64,000 nt of DNA from Acidobacteriota bacterium (GCA_023436495.1 JAEZIT010000055.1:5084-69083); one strand, 5' to 3'; counted from the first letter of the stretch, positions 27,244 to 36,914 are shown. Made by a program: numbers and translations. Notes: generated from the sequence alone by a model not told the origin.

Positions 27244-27843
27244 TCACACGCTGACGACACGCATTCTGCGCAAGATCTTCGCCAGTTCGATCCTTCCGCG
27301 GTTTATACGCGATTTAACCGTTCCCTCGGGGATCTTCAAAACATCGACGATCTCCTGATAGCTCAATTCCTCAATATCGCGAAGAATCACGCATGTCCGC
27401 AGATCTTCCGGTAATTTATCAATGCCTTCCTGCACCTGGCTCGCAAGTTCTTTGCGTTCGATCTGCTTTTGCGCCGACGTCCCGACCGCACGAAGATGGT
27501 ATTGGTGGTCATCGACCGCATCGGCCATCGTGTTTTGCGGGTTCCGCTGACGATGGCGGTAATCATCGATTATCAAATTTCGTGCCAGCCGCATCAGCCA
27601 ATTAGAAAGATCGCCCTGCTTGGCATCGTACTGTTCCAGCGTTCGGTAGATCCGAATAAACACTTCCTGCGTCAGGTCTTCGGCTGCTTCGACGCTCGAG
27701 GTGAACCGGTAGGCAAGATTGAAGATCCGGCGGGAAAAATTCGAAACGATCTCTTCCCACGCGGCCCCGTCGCCCGATCGGGCACGCCGTACGAGTTCCG
27801 CACCATTTGTTTCTGCCAACGCGTTCAGAGCTTCCAACGCCAA
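27244..27843 (-). CDS. ECF-type RNA polymerase sigma factor (RpoE-like)
   Basis: A 199-residue protein with sigma region 2 (FNLAYRFTSSVEAAEDLTQEVFIRIYRTL and NWLMRLARNLIIDDYRHR) and sigma region 4 (LRTCVILRDIEELSYQEI followed by GTVKSRINRGRIEL) joined by a linker. There is no region 1.1 or 3, as expected of group 4 sigma factors. The start is TTG with GGAG 5 bases upstream, a weak codon that could keep levels low. The adjacent zinc anti-sigma factor is the likely antagonist. Confidence 0.95.
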   Translation of the reverse strand: MALEALNALAETNGAELVRRARSGDGAAWEEIVSNFSRRIFNLAYRFTSSVEAAEDLTQEVFIRIYRTLEQYDAKQGDLSNWLMRLARNLIIDDYRHRQRNPQNTMADAVDDHQYHLRAVGTSAQKQIERKELASQVQEGIDKLPEDLRTCVILRDIEELSYQEIVDVLKIPEGTVKSRINRGRIELAKILRRMRVVSV

Positions 27844-28075
27844 TTACTCCATATCTGCCGACCTGCCAAAATGCGACAAAACCGAAAGTGCCCGCTTCGT
27901 CAATATTGGCTTACGACCGCTATACCTGAAAAGTTCCCTCGAAATCACATGCCCGTCGCCCGCATTTTCATTCGCGTTTGACGAGCGAATACTGTATCTT
28001 GTGTGATTGCCGCGCGGCGCACACAAAAGGCCCACGCTGCGGAACATTCTATATTTATTTGTCGGAAAGGGAAAT

Positions 28076-29161
28076 TTGAGCAAGTACTTAAAGTTCATTT
28101 TACTCGTTTTATTTACGATACTGATCTTCTGGTTTTTTGGCCGGGACCTCGATTGGCAGGAGGTTCGCCGCAGCTTAAGCCAGGCGGATCCGTTTTACCT
28201 TACGGCAGCGGTGTTGGTGATCTGTCTCGGATATCTGCTGCGGGCGATTCGCTGGAAGGTCTTACTGTCGCCGATCACGGACAGTAGCTTAAAAGAGCTG
28301 TTTGCAACGACGACCGTCGGATTTGCGGCCATATTTTTCGTCGGGAGGGCGGGCGAGATCGTGCGGCCGATGTGGCTGCCAATGCGTGATCGGCGCGTGC
28401 GTCCGAGTGCAGCGTTAGTTACTCTTGGCCTAGAACGAATATTCGACCTGGCGGCGATCATATGCTTTTTTGCTGTGAATCTTCTGTTCTTTTCGGCCCC
28501 ACCCGGACGAGAATCTGAGTTTTATTATATCGAGCTCGCCGGATATCTGATGCTGGGCGGCATAGTAGCCGGTTTCGCGGTAATGGCCGTTTACCATCGA
28601 GTCTCGCATCGGGTTATCGATTGGACAGCCCGGTTTACCGATAAACGCTGGTTTCCGAAACGCATACGCCGGATCATTTTGAGTATTTTGCGGCAGCTTT
28701 CGGCGGCGCTTGGGATTTTAAAGGACTGGCGTGAGCTGCTTTCCGTAAGTTTCTGGACTTTCACGTTATGGCTGGCGATCGCCGTCCCAACGTGGCTCGC
28801 GTTGATCGCATTTGATATGCCGATCACATTTAGTGATTCGCTTTTCATTATGGGATTCGCGGTAGTCGGATCACTCGTGCCGACACCGGGCGGCGCTGCC
28901 GGTGCGTTCCACACGGCGACGGCTGCTGGCCTGCTTTTCATAAAGGGCGATATGCGGTTCGAGGACGCGGCGGCGGTGTCGATCGCAATGCATCTGATCT
29001 ATTTCGCTCCTGCCGTGATCTTCGGACTCTATTACTTTTTTCACGGAGATATCAGCATTGAACGGTTCAAAAGCCTGCTTTCTGATGACAGAGCGATTGA
29101 CGAGGCCGTCGATGAGATCGAATCGGACAGCCCGCATATCACGGCGCGGCCGGTACCTTAA
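28076..29161 (+). CDS. Lysylphosphatidylglycerol synthase TM-region / flippase-like membrane protein
   Basis: A 361-residue protein with about 8 membrane segments in the UPF0104/AglD-like family (TIGR00374 type). The family signature around R-A-x-R-W is present as YLLRAIRWKVLL, and GSLVPTPGGAAGAFHTA matches the conserved P-G-G-x-G-x-x-E-like loop, although the usual acidic residue is not obvious. These proteins translocate or modify lipid-linked substrates. There is no soluble aminoacyl-transferase domain. I use the TTG at 28076 because GGAAAGGG lies upstream and the membrane domain begins there. nrdR follows after 3 bases. Confidence 0.82.
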   Translation: MSKYLKFILLVLFTILIFWFFGRDLDWQEVRRSLSQADPFYLTAAVLVICLGYLLRAIRWKVLLSPITDSSLKELFATTTVGFAAIFFVGRAGEIVRPMWLPMRDRRVRPSAALVTLGLERIFDLAAIICFFAVNLLFFSAPPGRESEFYYIELAGYLMLGGIVAGFAVMAVYHRVSHRVIDWTARFTDKRWFPKRIRRIILSILRQLSAALGILKDWRELLSVSFWTFTLWLAIAVPTWLALIAFDMPITFSDSLFIMGFAVVGSLVPTPGGAAGAFHTATAAGLLFIKGDMRFEDAAAVSIAMHLIYFAPAVIFGLYYFFHGDISIERFKSLLSDDRAIDEAVDEIESDSPHITARPVP

Positions 29162-29164
29162 ATT

Positions 29165-29650
29165 ATGCGATGCCCATACTGCGCACACATCGAAGATAAA
29201 GTAGTCGATTCGCGGGAATCGAAAGAAGGCGATTCTATCCGCCGACGGCGTGAATGTCTCGCCTGCGGCCGTCGATTCACGTCATATGAACGTATCGACG
29301 AAATACCATTCATGGTCGTTAAGAAGGGCGGCCGGCGTGAGATCTTTGATCGCAGCAAGGTCCTTGCCGGCCTATTGCGGGCATGTGAAAAGCGCCCGAT
29401 CTCCGTCGGGCAGCTTGAGGCGATCGTTGATGATGTAGAAAAGGCCGTTCAGGACTCAACAGACCGCGAAATGGCGACGAACGAGATCGGCAAGATCATC
29501 ATGCGGAGATTAAAGACTTTAGATAAGGTGGCTTACGTTCGTTTCGCGTCAGTCTATTTGGAATTTGAGGATGTGTCCGAATTCATGACCGAGCTTAAAG
29601 ACCTCGTCCGCTCGCGTTCCGAGAGGCCCAAGAAAGCAAAGAGAAAATAA
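29165..29650 (+). CDS. nrdR: Transcriptional repressor NrdR
   Basis: Nucleotide-sensing repressor of ribonucleotide reductase genes. The 161 residues comprise an N-terminal zinc ribbon (CPYC at 3-6, CLAC-GRRF-T-SYER at 31-42) and an ATP-cone domain (about 49-139, beginning PFMVVKKGGRREIFDR). The C-terminal basic tail (RSERPKKAKRK) is slightly extended. The gene follows the flippase-like gene after 3 bases. No nrd gene or obvious NrdR box is seen nearby. Confidence 0.97.
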   Translation: MRCPYCAHIEDKVVDSRESKEGDSIRRRRECLACGRRFTSYERIDEIPFMVVKKGGRREIFDRSKVLAGLLRACEKRPISVGQLEAIVDDVEKAVQDSTDREMATNEIGKIIMRRLKTLDKVAYVRFASVYLEFEDVSEFMTELKDLVRSRSERPKKAKRK

Positions 29651-29653
29651 CGG

Positions 29654-31258
29654 TCACCTAAGTCGTTCAGACGCCGCGAAATTGACGCCGGATACGTCTC
29701 CGTCAACATTGATGACTCTGTTCGGGCTAGGAATGATATACCGCGGAGCGGCGGCCGAGATCGAGTACGGAGCGCCGGGCTGCACTCCATCAAAGCGGAA
29801 ATATCCAAATACTCCTGTGTAGGCACGCTTGGTAATGCCGTTTTGATCGATCAGTGTGACCAACGCGTTGCCGATCCCGGACTCTGATGCCGACACCACT
29901 CTTCCGCTGATCGACACGGTCGGGTTCGGGTTGGTCTCGCAGAGAATTCGCGCAAGTGAGAACCGTCCGCTGGATTCACCACCTATAATTATTCTTCCAA
30001 AGTCGTCCAGAGCGACCCCATATGAAATCTCACGACCCGTCTTGATTCCGCCGTTGAACGACACTGATCGGAAGCCGTTATCGCCGAACGAACGATCACG
30101 GCTGCCATCTATGTTGAGACGGAGCACAAGTTGTTTTTCCGATCGTACAGGAGAAAATCGGACTGAATAACCAGCCGCCACGACCTTACCATCCGGTTGT
30201 AGCAAAATGTTATTAATAATACTGACGTCGTCGAATATAGGAATCCAGACTTCGCCTCCGCTTCCGAATTCGTAATCGCGCTCTCCGTTAGGGTGGAATC
30301 TCATTAGAAATAAGTCATATGAAGTGACCAAAATTGCTGTGCCCCCGGCAATTATTTTCCCGTCCGGCTGGATAGCTAATGTATAAGCAGCGCTTTGCGA
30401 TGAGCGATTATCAAACAGGATTCCAGCAACCAATTTGCCGTCGCGGTCGAATTGTCGATCAAGTGTTCCGTCCGTGCGGTACCTTGCGATGCCTATGCCG
30501 ACCAAATTCGAATGGCCTCTGGCAATACCTGCGGCAACGATACGGCCGTCAGATTGTATGGAAACCGCTCTCGCCTGGTCGCTGCCTCCGGAAAAATCCG
30601 TCCGAACGATGCCCTTGTCTCCAAATGAAGCATCCGGCGAGCCGTCTGACTCATACCTCGCTATCATAAAATCGTCGGAATCATCGCCTGCCGAATACCC
30701 GGCTGCTAGTATCTTTCCGTCCGCCTGCAGTGCCAGCGAAGAACAAACGCCGCCCGGTGTCTCGACTATGCCGCCAGTTCCAAAGGTTACGTCTAGCGAG
30801 CCATCCGCCTCATACCTAACCAACGAAAAGCCGACAGACGATATGCCGCCGGCAACGATTCGTCCGTCCGGCTGGAGAACAACTGCATGGGCTTCTGAAT
30901 GGCCTTCACCGATATCAGTCGCAACCTTACCGATGTCGCCAAATGACGCATCGCGCGTCCCGTCGACGTTGTACCGGATCAATGCGAAGCTATAACGGCC
31001 GTCCGTTCCACGACGGCGACCGGCAACGACGATCTTTCCGTCGGGCTGAACTGCTATCGCCCGCCCGCCGTCGTCGGACATCGCTGGCTCGGTCGAGCCA
31101 AGAAACCGTTCAGCGAGCTTTCCGTCACCGGAAAACGAGAAATCGAGGTCGCCGGAAGATGCCAAAGCATATTGTGCGAGATAAAGGAAACCCGCGGCCG
31201 TGAAAATAGCCGTCGCGGCGAGCAGTGAGAACCGGCGAGCGAATAATGCCGTTTTCAT
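29654..31258 (-). CDS. Secreted delta-60 repeat protein with C-terminal Ig-like/carboxypeptidase-regulatory domain
   Basis: A 534-residue exported protein. After a signal peptide, seven repeats of about 55-65 residues share the core ALQPDGKIVVAG and an R-x-N-x-D-G-x-x-D-x-x-F-G-x-x-G motif, the delta-60 repeats (TIGR02608) that build a beta-propeller-like fold. The last 80 residues, ISGRVVSASESGIGNALVTL onward, form a carboxypeptidase-regulatory-like beta sandwich ending IINVDGDVSGVNF-style. The cellular role is unknown. It is probably a surface or secreted protein. It is convergent with nrdR, 3 bases apart. Confidence 0.88.
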   Translation of the reverse strand: MKTALFARRFSLLAATAIFTAAGFLYLAQYALASSGDLDFSFSGDGKLAERFLGSTEPAMSDDGGRAIAVQPDGKIVVAGRRRGTDGRYSFALIRYNVDGTRDASFGDIGKVATDIGEGHSEAHAVVLQPDGRIVAGGISSVGFSLVRYEADGSLDVTFGTGGIVETPGGVCSSLALQADGKILAAGYSAGDDSDDFMIARYESDGSPDASFGDKGIVRTDFSGGSDQARAVSIQSDGRIVAAGIARGHSNLVGIGIARYRTDGTLDRQFDRDGKLVAGILFDNRSSQSAAYTLAIQPDGKIIAGGTAILVTSYDLFLMRFHPNGERDYEFGSGGEVWIPIFDDVSIINNILLQPDGKVVAAGYSVRFSPVRSEKQLVLRLNIDGSRDRSFGDNGFRSVSFNGGIKTGREISYGVALDDFGRIIIGGESSGRFSLARILCETNPNPTVSISGRVVSASESGIGNALVTLIDQNGITKRAYTGVFGYFRFDGVQPGAPYSISAAAPRYIIPSPNRVINVDGDVSGVNFAASERLR

Positions 31259-31491
31259 AAAACTGATACACCTCAGCGGTAAAAGAATCGCAGTTGATCT
31301 TTTTTACCGTCAATAATTCGAGGATAGCGGCCGTGAAGCCCGGGTGAACTCGCACATTATGCACATGCCGGTACAGAAAGGCAAGATTTTTTCCCGACGA
31401 TGAATATTTCGAATCCACCCGTTTTTCCTGAATTTGTGGTGAAAATTGTGCCTTTTTACATTGGTCTCATTTTTTTCTAACATATTCAGTT

Positions 31492-33912
31492 ATGGTTGAT
31501 ATCGAAGATTTTCCTGTCGGGCTTGCTGAAGGCGAGGCGATCGAGCCATTGATGCAGATCCCTTCGGAACTGCCTGTTTTGCCGCTACGCGACATTGTGA
31601 TCTATCCGTTCATGATCGTTCCTTTGTTCGTGTCGCGCGACAAATCTATCCGCGCGGTCGAAGAGGCTCTGAGCGAAAACCGTATGATCCTCCTTGTTTC
31701 ACAGAAGGACGCGAATAAGGAAGAGCCGACTCAGGACGAACTTTATGAAGTTGGAACCGTGGCGATCATCATGCGCATGCTGAAATTGCCGGATGGCCGA
31801 ATTCGAATATTGATCCAAGGCCTTTCGCGCTGTCGTGTTGACCGTGTTATGCATGGCGGGGACTATGTGAAGGCGAACATAACGCCGATCTCCGAACCGC
31901 TTGCGCCTGAAAATTCGCTGGAGGTCGAAGCTCTCGTGCGAAACGTTCGCAGTTCGATGGAACGCGCCGCTAGCCTCGGCAAGAACATCTCGCCCGAGGT
32001 CCTCGCGATAATCGCGAATCTGGACGATTCCGGACGCCTCGCGGACTTGTCGGCATCGAACCTGGAACTGAAGGTAGAAGACGCACAGAGTGTCCTGGAT
32101 ATGTTCGAACCAGTGCCGAGGCTGCGGCGCGTGAACGATCTTTTGAGCAAAGAGATCGACGTGCTAACGGTACAGGCTGAAATAAACACGCAAGCGCGGG
32201 CCGACATCGACCGATCGCAACGTGAATATTTCCTTCGCCAGCAGCTTAAGGCAATTCAGGCGGAACTCGGTGAAGGCAACGAACTCTTCGAAGAGATCGA
32301 AGCGTATCGCGGAAAGATCCTGAAGGCCAAAATGCCCGAGAATGCCGAAGAAGAGTCGCTTCGTCAGCTCAAGAAGCTGGAGCGGATGCACCCGGATGCC
32401 GCGGAGACCGCGACGCTTCGAAACTGGCTCGACATAATGACCGAGCTGCCGTGGTCGACCGCGTCAAAGGACAACCTGAATCTTAGGAAAGCGGAAAAGA
32501 TCCTAGACGAGGATCACTATGGTCTCGAACGCGTCAAGGAACGCATGATTGAAGCTTTGGCTGTTCGAAAACTTCGCGAAAAGCCAAAGGGCTCGATCCT
32601 GTGCCTCGTCGGCCCGCCGGGAGTCGGTAAAACGTCGCTTGGCCGGTCGGTTGCACGCGCGTTGAACCGCAAATTCGTGCGACTGTCACTCGGCGGCCTT
32701 CATGACGAAGCCGAGATCCGCGGTCATCGCCGCACATATGTGGGTGCGATGCCGGGCCGTATAATTCAAGCCGTGCAGCAGGCAGGTACAAATAATCCAC
32801 TAATAATGCTGGACGAGATCGACAAGGTCGGAGCGGATTTCCGAGGCGACCCGAGCAGTGCATTGCTCGAGGTGCTCGATCCCGAACAGAATTCGACGTT
32901 TCGCGACAATTATCTTGGCGTAACGTTCGACCTTTCGAACGTGATGTTCATGACGACGGCGAATGTACTAGATACGATTCAGCCCGCGCTGCGCGACCGA
33001 ATGGAGATCATTTCGCTTTCAGGATACACCGAGGAAGAAAAGCTCGAGATCGCACGTCGGCACCTTGTTCCGAAGCAGATCGAAGAGAACGGCCTCGAAA
33101 AGGATGATGTTCGATTCGATCGGCGAGCGCTCGCCCGTATTGTCGGCGAATACACGCAGGAAGCGGGCCTTCGCCAACTCGAACGTGAGATCGGAAAGGT
33201 CTGCCGAACGATCGCGCGAACCAAAGCAGAGCTCGAAGGTAAATTCAAACCGATCAAGGTCACTACCGAAAATTTAAAGGATTTCTTGCGGGTTCCCAAG
33301 ATCTTTACCGAAGGGGCACTGAAAAAGAACGAGATCGGGACGGTCACGGGATTGGCGTGGACTGCGGTTGGCGGCGATATTCTCTTTGTTGAAGCAATTA
33401 AAACGCGCGGTAAGGGTAAATTATTACTCACCGGCCAGATCGGCGAAGTTATGCAGGAATCAGCGCAGGCAGCATTCTCATTCGCGAAGGCCCGTGCGAC
33501 GCAGATCGGGATCAACGAGGAAATGTTCGACGATTACGACATTCACATACACTTGCCGGAAGGCGCGATTCCGAAAGACGGTCCTTCAGCAGGTATCACG
33601 ATGGCGACAGCTTTAGTGTCGGTGCTGTCGCAGAGGCCTGTACGCAAAGAGGTCGCGATGACCGGCGAGATCACTTTACGTGGCAACGTCCTGCCCATCG
33701 GCGGAGTCAAAGAAAAGATGCTCGCGGCACGGCGTGCACGGCTGAAAACCGTCATCTTGCCGGAAAAGAACCGACGAGACCTTGAAGATCTTCCACAGGA
33801 AGTACGCGACGATTTGAACTTTATTTTCGTAGACAATGTTTTGGAAGTGTTCGACGCAGCGTTGATGGGACCGAAAAAACGAGCTGAAAAGGCCGTAGCG
33901 AGACGGGCATAA
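31492..33912 (+). CDS. lon: ATP-dependent protease La
   Basis: Lon degrades misfolded and regulatory proteins. The 806 residues show the N-terminal substrate-binding domain (LPVLPLRDIVIYPFMIVPL), a coiled-coil linker, the AAA+ module with Walker A GPPGVGKTS and Walker B IMLDEIDKV, and a C-terminal Ser-Lys protease domain with catalytic Ser in PKDGPSAG and Lys in GGVKEKMLAA. No clear Shine-Dalgarno lies before the ATG. The 230-base leader shows no CIRCE-like repeat, so the mode of heat induction is not evident. Confidence 0.98.
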   Translation: MVDIEDFPVGLAEGEAIEPLMQIPSELPVLPLRDIVIYPFMIVPLFVSRDKSIRAVEEALSENRMILLVSQKDANKEEPTQDELYEVGTVAIIMRMLKLPDGRIRILIQGLSRCRVDRVMHGGDYVKANITPISEPLAPENSLEVEALVRNVRSSMERAASLGKNISPEVLAIIANLDDSGRLADLSASNLELKVEDAQSVLDMFEPVPRLRRVNDLLSKEIDVLTVQAEINTQARADIDRSQREYFLRQQLKAIQAELGEGNELFEEIEAYRGKILKAKMPENAEEESLRQLKKLERMHPDAAETATLRNWLDIMTELPWSTASKDNLNLRKAEKILDEDHYGLERVKERMIEALAVRKLREKPKGSILCLVGPPGVGKTSLGRSVARALNRKFVRLSLGGLHDEAEIRGHRRTYVGAMPGRIIQAVQQAGTNNPLIMLDEIDKVGADFRGDPSSALLEVLDPEQNSTFRDNYLGVTFDLSNVMFMTTANVLDTIQPALRDRMEIISLSGYTEEEKLEIARRHLVPKQIEENGLEKDDVRFDRRALARIVGEYTQEAGLRQLEREIGKVCRTIARTKAELEGKFKPIKVTTENLKDFLRVPKIFTEGALKKNEIGTVTGLAWTAVGGDILFVEAIKTRGKGKLLLTGQIGEVMQESAQAAFSFAKARATQIGINEEMFDDYDIHIHLPEGAIPKDGPSAGITMATALVSVLSQRPVRKEVAMTGEITLRGNVLPIGGVKEKMLAARRARLKTVILPEKNRRDLEDLPQEVRDDLNFIFVDNVLEVFDAALMGPKKRAEKAVARRA

Positions 33913-33934
33913 ACCGCCCAAATTGGCGAAATCA

Positions 33935-33975
33935 TTGACGTTTACGCGGTTTAGTGGTAAATTTACACGGTTTAG
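33935..33975 (+). promoter_or_regulatory. Putative promoter with overlapping direct repeats upstream of the lytic transglycosylase gene
   Basis: TTGACG (33935-33940) and TAAATT (33958-33963) are separated by 17 bases. Two near-identical 14-mers, TTTACGCGGTTTAG (33941-33954) and TTTACACGGTTTAG (33962-33975), differ at one base and are offset by 21 bases, two helical turns. One fills the spacer and the other covers the start-site region. Binding of a regulator is inferred. Confidence 0.5.
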
Positions 33976-34125
33976 CCGCCTTCCGGCGAGTGAACTGCAA
34001 TTCGTTCTGAATTGAAACTTTTTGCCGCGTCGGGCGTTTAGAAATACTGACGCATAAAGATTTAGGTCGTTTTAAGAATTCGCCCTAACCCTGAAGGAAC
34101 CTACTGAGGAGTATAGACGAACTGA

Positions 34126-35949
34126 ATGAAAACAACCGTTAGCAGGTTTTTCGGTAATACTGCACTTTTACTTACTGTATTTTTAACGGCTGCCTTTGCG
34201 CAGACGACAAGTATAACTTCCAGCAATCAGACGGTTACACCGGAAGTTGCTCAGGCAAATGCTGCGATCGCTAAAGTTCTTGACGATTCCGGCAGATCTT
34301 TTCTTGACGGCCTTATGGCCTTTAAGGATAATCGCCGGTCGGACGCAGGCGAGAAGTTTGACAAAGCCGTCGAAACCTTTCTGTATTCAACGCTGAACAT
34401 ACAGAAAGAACAGCGTTTACAGTCGTGTTACAACCAGCTGATCGAGACGGTTTATCGAATCGAATTTCCGTCCGAAGCACAACTTCCGCAGATCAGAAGC
34501 TTGTCCGCGACTTGTGCATGGAGCTGGAACGCAAACGATTTTCAGCTTGCTGATGCCGTTTCGGCGCTAGTTAAGCCCGGTCAGGCAAAGCCGAACGCTG
34601 CCGATTCTGCAACGCTTGCGGCTGCCGCCGGCGGAATCCTACAGCCGAAGGAGACGCTGATCGGATTCAACGAACAGGGATTCGAGCCTTCGCCGTTGGA
34701 TGAACTTGCAAAACTTGAACTGACCCCCGACGAACAAGCTATTGAAGGCAGCCCACTCGCTCAACAGCAATATCAATATATTCAGTACGCCGTTGCTAAC
34801 CGTTCGCTTGGATTCAGCTTTCAGGTCCATCCGATGATCCAGCAGTTCATTAACTATTACCGCGGACGCGGCCGGACGACGATGGAAACCGGTCTGTACC
34901 GTTCGGGAATGTTCATGAGCATGGCCCGTCAGATCTTCCGCGAGGAGGGAATTCCGGAGAACGTCGCATGGCTTGGACAGGTTGAGAGTGCATGGAAACC
35001 GACCGCGCTTTCGTGGGCGGCGGCATCGGGCCTATGGCAGTTTATTCCGGGCACGGGAGCCCGATTTGGCCTGCGCCGCACGGCTCACGTGGACGAACGC
35101 AACAGCTTCGATGAAGCGACACGAGCATCGGCCCGTTACTTGAAGTTCCTCGCGAACCGCTACAACGGCAATTGGGAGTTGGCGCTTGCCGCCTACAACT
35201 CTGGTGAGGGCAACGTCGATCGTGCTATTCGCCGAGCCGGAGTCGCGAATTTCTGGGTCGCATACCCGTATTTGCCCCGTGAGACGCGAAACTATGTTCC
35301 GAACATTCTTGCAACGATCCTGATCGCGAACAACCCGCAGCAGTACGGCTTCGGACACATTCGTCCGGCCGCCCCGCTCCGTTATGACCGAGTTCGCGTG
35401 CCGGCTTCGACAAATTTGTCGATATTGGCTCAGGCCTCCGACACAAGCGTTCAATATCTCCGCTATCTTAATCCGCACCTCCGTAGCAATAGCACGCCGC
35501 CCGAGCCGTACGTCGTCAACGTACCGCCGGGTAAAGCGAACGAGGTTGTCGCTGTGTTCAAGCGAATGCCGGCTTCGAAGATCAATAATTCCAACCTGGC
35601 AAATTCCGCTGCGGGCGAGACTTGGCAGAACATTTCGAACCGCACCGGTGTAAGCGTTGATGCTCTGATGGCGGCAAATCCGGGAATGAAGGCTCCGCGA
35701 GGCAAGGTCTTTGTGCCGGTGAGCGGAAACAACGTGCAGACAACGAGTTATTCTCGGCCGACAAGCCCGGCTCCGTCTGTTCAGGCGAATCCCGGCGTTA
35801 AGATCGTTAAGGCGATGTCCGGCGATACCGTCGCGAAGCTTGCCGCACGCCACAAAGCCGATGCGGTCGAAGTTGCGAAATTTAACGGCCTTCTGACGAA
35901 CTCGGTTCTCGGAGCAGGCCGCGAGATCAAGATCCCAGCCGGAAAATAA
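34126..35949 (+). CDS. Membrane-bound lytic murein transglycosylase with LysM repeats (MltD-like)
   Basis: A 607-residue exported glycan-strand-cleaving enzyme. After a signal peptide (to about 26), a helical region of 200 residues precedes the SLT domain (about 265-400), where the catalytic Glu lies in GQVESAW, followed by ALSWAAASGLWQFIPGTG and LALAAYNSGEGNVDRAI. Three LysM-like segments follow (near 425-475, 505-545 and 555-605), which bind peptidoglycan. The architecture is that of MltD, but no lipobox cysteine is seen, so it may be periplasmic rather than a lipoprotein. A strong terminator follows. Confidence 0.93.
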   Translation: MKTTVSRFFGNTALLLTVFLTAAFAQTTSITSSNQTVTPEVAQANAAIAKVLDDSGRSFLDGLMAFKDNRRSDAGEKFDKAVETFLYSTLNIQKEQRLQSCYNQLIETVYRIEFPSEAQLPQIRSLSATCAWSWNANDFQLADAVSALVKPGQAKPNAADSATLAAAAGGILQPKETLIGFNEQGFEPSPLDELAKLELTPDEQAIEGSPLAQQQYQYIQYAVANRSLGFSFQVHPMIQQFINYYRGRGRTTMETGLYRSGMFMSMARQIFREEGIPENVAWLGQVESAWKPTALSWAAASGLWQFIPGTGARFGLRRTAHVDERNSFDEATRASARYLKFLANRYNGNWELALAAYNSGEGNVDRAIRRAGVANFWVAYPYLPRETRNYVPNILATILIANNPQQYGFGHIRPAAPLRYDRVRVPASTNLSILAQASDTSVQYLRYLNPHLRSNSTPPEPYVVNVPPGKANEVVAVFKRMPASKINNSNLANSAAGETWQNISNRTGVSVDALMAANPGMKAPRGKVFVPVSGNNVQTTSYSRPTSPAPSVQANPGVKIVKAMSGDTVAKLAARHKADAVEVAKFNGLLTNSVLGAGREIKIPAGK

Positions 35950-35968
35950 GTGCTGAGAGTAATTTTCG

Positions 35969-36004
35969 AAAAGTCGAGTTTGGAAATTCAAACTCGACTT
36001 TTTT
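35969..36004 (+). terminator. Intrinsic terminator after the lytic transglycosylase gene
   Basis: AAAAGTCGAGTTT pairs with AAACTCGACTTTT across a short loop and is followed by more T residues. It lies 20 bases after the stop. The T run ends just before the ATG of the next gene at 36009. Confidence 0.9.
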
Positions 36005-36008
36005 GTTT

Positions 36009-36914
36009 ATGAAGATCTGGCTTTCCAAGAATTCCGAGGTGTCGATCCGCCAACAACTCGTAGCGCAGATCGAACTTGGGATCGCCAGCGATGACCTAAA
36101 ACCGGGCGAACGCCTACCGAGCATTCGCGAACTCGCCCGGCGTTTTGGCGTCCATCAGAATACGATCTCGGCGGCATACGCAGAACTTGCAGACGCGGGA
36201 CTGATCGAATTCAGGAAGGGAAGCGGGTCCTTCGTAAAAGAAAGATCCGACGATTTTGTGACGCCCACGATCGCCGCCGTTGTCGATGACATGCTCGCAG
36301 CAGCGTCCGCCCGCGGATTTTCGCCGCGTCACATTTACGACGAGATCGGCACGCGACTTAATTCAAACCGAAAGCGAAAGGTCTTCGTGATCGAGCCCGA
36401 CGAGGGCCTTTGCGAAATAATTATCACGGAAATTTCACAACGCATGAACACGGAGTGCGTCTCGATCACTTGCGACGAACTTTTAGGCTGGCCGGCTAGT
36501 GAATCTCTGGTCGTGGCGATGTACGATGAGAAACCGAAGCTTGAACGTCTGCTTCACGAAGGCCGTAAATGCGTCTTTCTTAGGGCAAATTCAGTTTCCG
36601 CGTCATTGAAAGGAAGGACGCGGCCGAAAGAAGGGGACCTACTTGCGGTCATTTCCGGCTGGCAGGATTTCATTTTATTTTCCCAGCTTTACCTCACCGC
36701 CGCTCGCATCGACCCGGAATCGCTAATGTTTCGGTCCACGACCGAAACGGATTGGCGCCGCGGCATTGACTCCGCTTCAATCCTGATCTGCGATATGGCT
36801 TCCGCGCGTCTTTTTCCAAATGACAGCCGCGTAATCATATTCGAATTGCTGAGCGAAGCGTCGATCGCCGAACTTCGCGCCGCACTAACATTTGACTCAG
36901 ATGTATCACTTTGA
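36009..36914 (+). CDS. GntR family transcriptional regulator with uncharacterised C-terminal domain
   Basis: A 301-residue protein. The N-terminal winged helix-turn-helix (about 8-75) carries the GntR pattern SIRQQLVAQIELGI, LKPGERLPSIRELARRFGVHQNTISAAYAELADAGLIEF and RKGSGSFV. The C-terminal 210 residues do not match the FCD, UTRA or aminotransferase domains usual for GntR proteins. They show alternating strands and helices (KVFVIEPDEGLCEII; SLVVAMYDEKP; KCVFLRANSV) that suggest a periplasmic-binding-protein or receiver-like Rossmann fold. The ATG abuts the upstream terminator and has no clear ribosome site. The ligand and targets are unknown. Confidence 0.85.
   Translation: MKIWLSKNSEVSIRQQLVAQIELGIASDDLKPGERLPSIRELARRFGVHQNTISAAYAELADAGLIEFRKGSGSFVKERSDDFVTPTIAAVVDDMLAAASARGFSPRHIYDEIGTRLNSNRKRKVFVIEPDEGLCEIIITEISQRMNTECVSITCDELLGWPASESLVVAMYDEKPKLERLLHEGRKCVFLRANSVSASLKGRTRPKEGDLLAVISGWQDFILFSQLYLTAARIDPESLMFRSTTETDWRRGIDSASILICDMASARLFPNDSRVIIFELLSEASIAELRAALTFDSDVSL

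Noticed and set aside
34126..35991. Long minus-strand frame (319 codons) opposite the lytic transglycosylase
   Set aside because: Shadow of an unambiguous SLT/LysM gene; no coding features of its own.
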